Origin: Eretmocerus hayati
Lineage: Eukaryota; Arthropoda; Insecta; Hymenoptera; Aphelinidae
Length of the DNA: 64,000 nucleotides
Assembly (NCBI GenBank): GCA_029851415.1
Contig: CM056744.1
Coordinates: forward strand, 59,793,797-59,857,796
Reading direction: 5' to 3'
Shown here: one piece after another, positions 56,603 through 64,000 of the stretch
How the letters are laid out: the number at the start of each line of letters is the position of its first letter
How positions within the stretch are numbered: position 1 is the first letter of the stretch
Program-made: the position numbers and the translations under genes
Notes under the pieces: generated by a model
The model's input: only the letters and a program-made list of their open reading frames with translations
The model's database searches: none
What the model was told of the DNA's origin: nothing

Positions 56603-58239
56603 CTGAAAGAAATCGTCAAGTGATAATCTTCTTCATGTGCACTCAGAGCCAAGGAGGAACAATGGGGGTATTTAGATAAGAGAAAGAATCAATCGAGGGA
56701 TAATTAGGGTGTAGTATGGACTAACGATGGCCCGAAGTAGATGATTCTGGTTCCATGCGTCGAATGTACTTCATCGAAGCTCTGATGGAATCAGTGAATG
56801 TCATAAAGCGATTCAATCTATGAACAATCAAAGTTGAGACTGATAGAAGCAGCAAATATTGTGATCAATTATAATGCCCTGTTCAGCTTTTCGAATAATC
56901 CCACCAATAATCGAGCATCATCATACAAAATTTTCGAGGTCTCAGTGCAAAGATTGATGCTTGATGATCCTGATAGAGCGAAACAACTTTATCTTCCTCA
57001 TCGATCTATTTTTGGCAGATCCTAAGAAAATCTAACCTTGCCGTAAAATGGAAAGAGAAAGTGCGGTACATGTGCTAACATGTCCTCATACGTCTATCTC
57101 GGGAATATCCACTCCTCAACCTCGCCGCAGATACTATCCTTCATACTCTGTCTGTAGAGAGGAGAAACCGAGTGATTTAGACCGGCGTCGAATGAATTTT
57201 GCATTTACCGAAATAGTTTATTGCACGAATAGGGAGTAGAGTGGGCCTGTCGCTCCCGAGTGTGATCTATCACTCGAGGCTAAGCCGAGTATGAGGCTCA
57301 AACTCACACGCGAGTGGTGTATGCATTGGCCGAGTGCACGTAGGGAAGCGAGCGGGTATTGAAAGAGCTCTCGCAGTTTGCGTTCTTCTCTGTGACATTC
57401 CTCGATTTGAACACCAGCGCAATGATAATGAGATGCGTTACTGCTGTAGCAATCTGCGTGCGATATTCTGAAACAAGATTAAACCTGCGCTGCCGAGCAG
57501 AGAGAGCGAATTGACCTCCGAAAGCGCTCTGGGCACCCACTCCTGGCATGGCGAGCTGTCCCAACGAGAGTACTCCACAAAGTTGCAGGCGTGCTACCTA
57601 CTCAAATGCAGTATATAGTCGGAATCTGTACTATTTAACCAGGCTTGGGTACCTGAAGCTAGCAAACACTAACTCACGAATCGGTCCCAAACCAATTTCA
57701 CTTTTTATTACTTTTTTATTACTAATTATTACTAATTCATTACCAAAGAAAAGAATGTATTACCGGTCATGGACCGGAAATACGACAGTTTTCGCTAGCG
57801 GAAGCTTACGCTAGCGAACACGAGGCCGAGAATAGAACGGGAAGGAATGTGGAATAGCTCCTTTTCCATTACTTTTCTATTACTCTCAGGATATGTCATC
57901 AAAGTATGCGTGTGATGTGATTCAGCTGGAATGGTTTTCGCTAGCGTAAGCTTACGTTAGCGAACACCATATATGAGCGAAGCTTTGAAGGCACTTAGAA
58001 CTACAGGGGATCTCATTACTTTTTTATTACTTTTTCATTACTCTAGGAAGGTATAGTCGAGATAATCCTAAGACCCAGAGGAAACAGATGTTTGGGTCTG
58101 GGGCTGGACGAGAGCTGCAGCAGGGTGGAATGAGAACTGTACGGTAGGCTGAGCTTCCTCTGTACAATAACGTGCGATTGAGATAATTCAATCGCATACA
58201 GGAACCTGTGTGACGATAGGCTGGATACCCATGAGTCTC
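56603..58239. other. No confident gene; short repeats
   Basis: Upstream (on -) of the PI4KA exon. No further exon recognised. It contains T/A-rich 'ttacttttttattact' segments (57700-57725, 57870-57890, 58015-58040) and two hairpins near 57.8 and 57.95 kb. The frame at 57304-57564 (-) is unconvincing. Confidence 0.4.
57791..57964. repeat. Two near-identical 28-bp palindromes
   Basis: TTCGCTAGCG-gaAGCTT-ACGCTAGCGAA at 57791-57818 and TTCGCTAGCG-taAGCTT-ACGTTAGCGAA at 57937-57964. Both are centred on a HindIII-like AAGCTT, 146 bp apart, each followed by CAC. They may be binding sites, ends of small elements or remains of a tandem unit. Confidence 0.75.
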
Positions 58240-59490
58240 CAGAGATAATAGAAGAATCGATAACGAATCAACCGCCTCGATCATGGAACCCAGAACAGGG
58301 GAGATCCTGCTTGGAGTCATTATACTCGCAGTTGAGACGTCACTGTGGGTTCTAGAGAGTCCCAATGGACCAGAAACTCCACAGAACCTCAGATCGAGAG
58401 ATCATATACCATCGGTGATGCCCAAAGAATTCATAACCAGCTAGCACCCTCGGCTATGGGGCCCAAGACAGGGCGGAATCCACCTTTGAGCCGTGTTCGG
58501 CGCAGTTATGACGTCACTGTGGGTTGTTAAGAGTCCCAATGGACCCGAAACTCTACAGAACCTCAGACCAGATACCATCGGTGATGTCTAAGGAATTCAT
58601 TACCGGTCAGCACGCTCGGCTATAGGGCCCAAAACAGAGCGGAATCCAGATTCGAGCCGTTATCCGCGCAGTTAAGACGTGACTGTGGGCTGTAGGGAGT
58701 CCAAATCAACCCGGAACTCTACAGAACTCCAGATCAAGTGGTTGTGTACCATTGTTGATGCCCTGAGAATTTATTGCCGGTCAGCATCCACGGCTATCGG
58801 GCCCAGATCAGGGCGGACTCCAGCTTTAAGCTTTTATACGCGCAGTTGAGACGCCACTGTGGATTTTAGGGAGTTCTTCTGGATTCAAAACTGCACAAAA
58901 CTCTAGACTTAGTGTTCATGTACCATCGAAGATGCCCAAAGAATTCATTACAAGTCAGCATCCTCGGCTATGTGGCCTAAAACAGGGCGGAAACCGGCTT
59001 TGAGCCGTGTTCCGCGCAGTTATGACGTCACTGTTGGTCGTAGAAAGTCCCAATGGACCCAAAACTCTACAGAATCTCAGATAAGGTACCATCTGTAATG
59101 TCTCAAGAATTCATAACCGGTCAGCACCCTCGGCTATAGGGCCCAAAACAGGGCGGAATCCAGGCTTAGTCAGTTATCCGCAAGTTAAGACATCACTGTG
59201 GGTTCTAGAGAGTCCCAATGGACCCGAAATTGTATGAAACCTCTGACCAAGTGGTCATGTACGATCGGAGATGCTCAAAGATCAATTACCGATTAGCACC
59301 CTCGGCTATAAGTCCTAAAACAGGGCAAAATCCAGCTTCAGTCAGTTATCCGCAAGTTAAGACATCACTGTGGGTTGCAGAAAGTTCCAACGGACCCGAA
59401 ACTCTACAGAACTCCAGATCAAGTGGTTGTGTATCATTGTTGATGCCGAAGGGATCTATTACTGGTCAGCACCCACGGCTATCGAGAACA
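58240..59490 (+). repeat. ~170-bp satellite, about 7 units
   Basis: Landmark GACGTCACTGTGGG (or variants) at about 58336, 58510, 58676, 58850, 59023, 59189 and 59361, giving spacings of 166-174 bp. Other conserved parts are 'CCCAATGGACCCGAAACTC', 'ACCATCGGTGATGCC', 'AATTCATTACCGGTCAGCA' and 'GGGCCCAAAACAGGGCGGA'. The units differ by about 10-20% by eye. Open frames in the array are artefacts. Confidence 0.9.
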
Positions 59491-60425
59491 GAGCACTATT
59501 TTCATATCAAAAATTTGGATCACCATCCTTTTTGGATGTACCAAATCGTCAGATACGAGTGGAATATAATATCAGCTCATTCCCACATCACAAACACTTT
59601 TGTTTCGCTAAATAGACGTTTTGAGCCATGACGTGGAAATACGTCGATAGCTCAGTGGACAACGTTGCAGTCTTGTAATCCGAAGATCACAGAATCAAAC
59701 CCCACCGTTGATACTTATATTTAGATAATATTATATAATACTGATAACTACACTAAGAACAATCGTACAAGATGATTATTAATCAAAAAACAAATCTGGA
59801 TGTTAATACCCGCGAGTAGTATGGGTATGCTAAGTCCAGACAGGGGAGGCATGGTGGGGGTAGCCATGTATTAGGGGAGCCCGTCTGGCGGTACGTCTAG
59901 TCCAGACAGGGGTAGGGTAGCCTATAGAGGGGTGCCGTGTGGCACGAAGGGGAACTGGTAGCATGTTGGCCTTGCTGTAAGGGCGCTTTGAAGAGTGACC
60001 CATATTCGATTAATTGATCGATGATATAGCAGACTTTCGTCCACGGTCCTTTCTATATATTTCTTCCGTATTTTTTTATGTGAAATGGCCCAGAGATGAA
60101 AGGCTGTGTTATATATATTTTAATTGAAAAATATATAAATGACGACATGAGATTTTCAAAAAAACCTAGAATCCATTTATATAGACTGAAGACACACTTT
60201 TACATGAATGGTTATATTGGTGAATGATTTAATACGTAACCTTACTTCTATGATTATAGTTTTCATAATTATAGGAGAAGAGTTCACTGTGTTATATCCT
60301 AACCATAGAGAGTGTATTAGTATGCTTCAAATTCGGACGATCCTTTACGCTGATGATTCTTAGAATTAATTACATAATCTCGATGTGCAAGATTAAATAC
60401 AATGTGAGCAAGACTCGTGCGGAGT
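59491..60425. other. No gene recognised; short repeats and tRNA-like block
   Basis: Includes a weak tRNA-like segment near 59.64 kb and a G-rich region (59800-59960) with TAGTCCAGACAGGGG repeated at about 59832 and 59899. No coding frame is supported. Confidence 0.4.
59641..59715 (+). other. tRNA-Thr-like sequence (degenerate)
   Basis: A-box-like TAGCTCAGTGG, anticodon-loop-like CTTGTAA (TGT) and B-box-like ATCAAACCC occur in tRNA order and spacing. The acceptor and T stems do not pair, so it is at best a tRNA pseudogene or SINE head. Confidence 0.25.
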
Positions 60426-60790
60426 CTATTCAGATTTTTTCTTCATGATTTTCTTGAAGATGGTTATACAAAGTTTGTCATTGTTTCGAACATTTGAGGA
60501 AAACAGAGATAAGAAACCGTCAAGAAATTGTGACGAGACATACAGGGGAGAAATATAACGCAGGAGTTCCCACAAACGCTGGACTGGATTGACTGTAGTT
60601 GTCGTTGGTTCCATGTGAAGAAAGTGCAGTTCTCCTTGAGACGATCAATATGATGACCGACCGAGGGTGGCTCGCCGTAGCTATCGAAGAAGACGCCGTG
60701 TCCATTTTTATCTACCCATATGAGAGTTTCCACGGAACTTTTAACTTTTGTGTTACTGCAGTGTTCCAAGAGTATTTTGAACTATTCGGA
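60426..60790 (-). pseudogene. Polinton/Maverick adenovirus-type cysteine protease (PRO)
   Basis: The minus-strand frame 60769-60464 contains 'DKNGHGVFFDSYGEPP', 'HHIDRLKENC' and 'QLQSIQSSVCGNSC'. The last has the Gln and Cys spacing of the adenain-family active site. The C-terminal end ('FLDGFLSLFSS' to 'IFKKI') lies in a neighbouring frame ending at 60426, so there is a frameshift near 60530. The catalytic His region upstream is not in the same frame. In Polintons this enzyme matures virion proteins. Other Polinton genes follow on the same strand at 62.0-64 kb. It is a pseudogene, identified with good confidence. Confidence 0.8.
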
Positions 60791-62014
60791 GTGCGCAGGA
60801 GTGGCATTTTATAGTATTTGGCATCATTCAATATGAACTAAATTCTTTTTTGTTGAAACGCATCCTGATTTGTCACTAGCAGACCGCAAAGGATGATTTT
60901 TGGGTAGTTTACAAACGTACCAACGCGATTTTTTGAATTGATAAGGCTGTAACTAAAATACCTATGCCTCAACTACTTCGGTGGAATGATATATCCATCT
61001 ACTTATCTCATATTTTGAGAAAATCTTTGATTCAGAGGTGTGCGCTAATTTGGCTATGATATTAACTCTCATTCATCGATGTAACTGAGTTTTGTGGGAA
61101 AACTTTTTCTGGCTATTGTTTACGAAATTGATGAAATACCTTGTGCAAAACGGAAAATTTAGCAATGAGTTTTCGAAGTTGAAAAAAAGACGAATCGAAT
61201 CCCGTTTGGTTTGTGAGTGTGCGTTGATCCGGACAAATTTTATAAAGCTTCAAAGCTCATAAAGTTATCGCGCCACTGGCTCTCAAAACGGTCATTTTTT
61301 GATGGCATACTCAGGAAACGTGAAGCACAGGATTGGAATGTTGTGCTTTTTTTTCTTCATCGCAAAAGGGATATAACCGCACTGTTCTGAGTTACAATTG
61401 TCGATCGGTATTTCTGTGAGAAGCTGAGGAGAAATATTTGAATCCGGATGGTAAGCTAAATAAGCCGCTAAATGTGATGGTATCGCGATTTTCTTGATTT
61501 TTACATAGTATACGGCTGAAAAATGAACAAAATAACACCACAGTGTATTCTATAAATTGGAATGAGACTCATAGCTCTTGACTCGATTTTGGAAATTTAC
61601 ATCGAATTTCGGAGAAATCAATGATGAAATTCATCTTAAAGTCAAGTCAGGCAAAATATAATCCGTATCGATCGTCTAGACAATGTTTTGAATCGAATCT
61701 GTTCGATTGAAGTTGATTCACGAATGTTTCAAGTGTGAAATTCCGTACATGTCGTTCTGAACCAGATACCTCGGCTTGGAAGAGAGTGGCACCACTTTTT
61801 TCACATGTTTTCGAGGTATAAGAATCACATGAAACCCATTTTAAACGTGTGCGATGAGAAAAATTTTTTTTCATTTTAGAGGGTCAATAGTCAAATGTTC
61901 CATGGGAACCCTCATATAGCTTGCCAGTGTGAGCCTAAAATGAGAACAAAAGATGAGTAATTCTTCATTTATATGAATACAATCAGAGGGAAAAAGATAT
62001 GCGTACCAGGAAGA
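60791..62014. other. No confident gene
   Basis: AT-rich DNA between two Polinton-type genes. A 75-codon frame at 61647-61874 (-) is open but has no recognisable domain. Confidence 0.4.
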
Positions 62015-62752
62015 TTATGGTCTTGTACGTTCGTCACGATGCAAGCTGGCCGGATCCACAGCCGAGGTATTCGGTCTGCGGGATACACTCCAACGGTTGA
62101 CGCCTGGACGCGTTGGAGTGCTCGTAATATTTGGATTGAATTTATCCCACGATTCAAAGTATAGAGACTCGTCGTCTGCTTCTCCTTTCTCGGGTATGTT
62201 GACCGTTTTGAGATTCTTGGCTTTTTTCTGGGGGCCATGGATGGTTGTTTTCCGTATTTGTGTCTGGAGCCACGAGCGTAATTCGTGTGCATAGAGAAGA
62301 TCACAGGCGAATCCTAGTATCATGTCGTGGTAGGAACAATAATGTTCATCTGTTAGTGTGAGAGTTTTGAAAGATGGACAACTGTAGTCTTCCAAGTTGA
62401 TAATCTGTCTGCCTCAAACACCTAAGAGTAGTCGAGCGTTTTAGTGGCCACGCTCGTAGGCATTTTGAGCGCCACTACAAGTAATGCGGAGACTTTCGTA
62501 AACATCCTCTAGCACTGATTCGCTCCACCACCACTCTAGTCCGTGATGTGTCACTGTGAGAAATGAGTTTGTCGAAATAATGTTGCCACAAAATTCGTTG
62601 AATCGATGCGGTGGTTTCACAATCCAGTGCGATGATAAATTGCCATTCAGAGCCAAGATAGCAATTTCTTTAAGTAGGAAAGCACCATTTTTGTCGTGGA
62701 AAGCTTGGATGTCGATGATGAAATCTTTGCACTCCATGGTGGCTCTGGACAA
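62015..62752 (-). pseudogene. Polinton-associated conserved protein (two stops)
   Basis: One minus-strand frame from ATG 62752 to a stop before 62015, interrupted by in-frame TAA (62441-62443) and TGA (about 62414). The N-terminus 'CKDFIIDIQAFHDKNGAFLL' followed by 'KEIAILA' and 'WIVKPPHRF' resembles a family of insect and mollusc proteins with a DxQ/KE pattern that I associate with transposon-borne RNase H-fold proteins. The C-terminal half has 'YSCPSFKTL' and 'YHDMILGFACDLLYAHELRSWL', a Cys/His layout also seen in that family. The nuclease assignment is tentative because the catalytic Glu next to the first Asp is Gln. Its position between PRO and the F54H12.2-like gene supports a Polinton origin. 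Confidence 0.5.
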
Positions 62753-62878
62753 GTGATGGACTCACTCGCGTTCAAAGGTTTCCCAGAGATGACTGACCGT
62801 TGTCGAAAAGGTGTATGTTTGAATCCCCCTTCGGTGGTATGGGGGCGTGTTCGAGGGGGGTGCGCAGGAGTTGACGAT

Positions 62879-64000
62879 CTATGAACCGTAGTCGATAATG
62901 ATTTGACGAGTCGAGCCTATTTCCAGGATATTGTCGAACTCGGCGTATACGATACAATTGATGGTCTCTGTGAGGGCTTTGTCGAATCGGACTACGAATC
63001 TGACATTATCGTGACGAACTAATGACCAGTGGGTACAACAATGAGCGGACATGTCGGGTGTTAGATCGAATGCGAACAAACAGTAGCCGTTTGGATAATC
63101 TGTTTTGTCTATGCCCATACCCTCGTCCGAGAAATGTACCGGACCACTCCCTATTCTCCGGTACCGGAGAGTAGGGTGTGGTACGCCTCAATGTAGAGCG
63201 GGGATGCACTCTTGAAGCTTGGTTGTAACGCTTTGCTGGGTATCTGCTTTCCATCGACGTATAGGGAGAGATCATTGACTGATTAGTTTTGGAAATTGAA
63301 TGGATTTTTCTTGCGATCACCATTAAAGGCTTTAGTATTGACAAATCCTGAGATTATGCGTTTTGGTGAATTTTCTAAGATGACATTTTATATGCAATCG
63401 CCGAGTATACCACTGTGCAGGGTGAAAGATTTGACTTCCACGCGGGTGATGGGATATTGAGCCGTTGTAGTAGCCAAGGTTTTCGCATGAGCGATCAGCA
63501 CGCCAGGGTTGATTCTCGTGCGGCGCATTAGAAGAGTGGCATCAGTGATGCTTTCGGTGTACTTGGTATTTGATGCATCCATCACGCAGAAAGCATCTTT
63601 TGAGAGCACGAGCCTGATTCTCACTTCCACCATATTGAGTAGAAGTCTATTTTGGTTGGAAAAATCACCGTGTAAATGACCTATCAGAACCACAGTTTCA
63701 CCTCCATTCACAAATCTCTGTCTAGTGATGAGCCTTTCATTTTCCCCACTATCAGGTAATTCTTCCATCTCACCGGCAACATCAGCAGCCTACAGAGATG
63801 TAGTGAGATGTGACTCGTTTGCTTCAGGCTCGTAGTTCAATAGAGTTCCGATGTATGCTCTGAATGGATATGCATTGTTGGCTGGCGAAACATGCTTCTG
63901 ATTGAGATGAAAATCCACTTGGCTGAATAAAAAAGGTAAAAAGTTGTTCACTGGGGCTACTTTCTTATCAGTTGCCTGCGTGTACGGTGTAATTTGCACG
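62879..64000 (-). pseudogene. F54H12.2-like Polinton/Maverick protein (broken, partial)
   Basis: The gene enters from beyond the window end and stops at TAG 62879-62881. Segments in order: 'VDFHLNQKHVSPANNAYPF' (about 63930), 'ETVVLIGHLHGDF', 'VEVRIRLVLSKDAF', 'LLMRRTRINPGVLIAHA', 'ITRVEVKSFTLHSG', 'LSLYVDG', then 'GYCLFAFDLTPDMSAHC' and 'NCIVYAEFDNILEI' at the C-terminus. These match a family named after C. elegans F54H12.2 that occurs in Polinton-type elements and is considered a virion structural protein; the exact capsid role is not claimed. Lesions: in-frame stops at 63790, near 63388 and near 63270, another near 63150, and a frameshift between about 63160 and 63120. Confidence 0.78.

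Noticed and set aside
59641..59715. Functional tRNA-Thr gene
   Set aside because: Anticodon and box A/B resemblances exist, but the acceptor and T stems do not pair. It is kept only as a low-confidence tRNA-like block.

Overview
The window looks like nuclear DNA of an arthropod, most likely an insect; the order cannot be told from sequence alone. The evidence is spliced-gene architecture (one exon of phosphatidylinositol 4-kinase alpha with good AG/GT splice borders), BEL/Pao and Gypsy LTR retrotransposons, APE-type LINEs, Polinton/Maverick genes, several foldback (palindromic) DNA elements and three satellite families. It is a gene-poor, repeat-dominated region, and almost every coding sequence found is a broken transposon gene.

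Layout. 1-4.2 kb: two pieces of a LINE in opposite orientation (C-terminal end on +, reverse transcriptase on -). 4.2-7.7 kb: two foldback elements (about 1.05 kb and 2.1 kb) with a 12-bp minisatellite between them. 7.87-18.3 kb: a Gypsy integrase gene split by a 9.55-kb TIR-bounded element. That element is filled with a ~90-bp satellite, inverted on its two sides around a 1.7-kb unique core.

18.7-54.2 kb is a nest of insertions. A LINE (ORF1 at 18.74-19.69 kb, ORF2 at 51.90-54.24 kb) was split by a BEL/Pao element on the - strand. The BEL 3' LTR is at 19.76-20.27 kb, and gag-pol runs from 28.0 down to 20.83 kb. The BEL pol gene was split by a 1,730-bp foldback element with tRNA-like sequences in both arms and a 3-bp target duplication. 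The BEL 5' LTR was split at its TA run, leaving halves at 29.18-29.58 and 51.77-51.90 kb. Two elements with related termini lie in the split: an 847-bp foldback and a giant 21.3-kb TIR element. The giant carries a 14-kb satellite with a 516-bp dimeric unit, an ankyrin-repeat gene with one frameshift, an unrecognised 179-aa ORF, an exon-like coding fragment and CG-rich palindromes. A small palindrome with a TTA target duplication splits the LINE reverse transcriptase again.

54.2-64 kb: the PI4KA exon (56.2-56.6 kb, -), a ~170-bp satellite (58.2-59.5 kb), then decayed Polinton/Maverick genes on the - strand: adenovirus-type protease, a protein often seen beside it, and an F54H12.2-like protein that runs off the window end.

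The genes do not form one pathway. The coherent story is layered transposition in which removing each inserted element repairs the reading frame of the element beneath it. Two large TIR elements carry satellite arrays as internal cargo, and this is the most unusual feature of the window.
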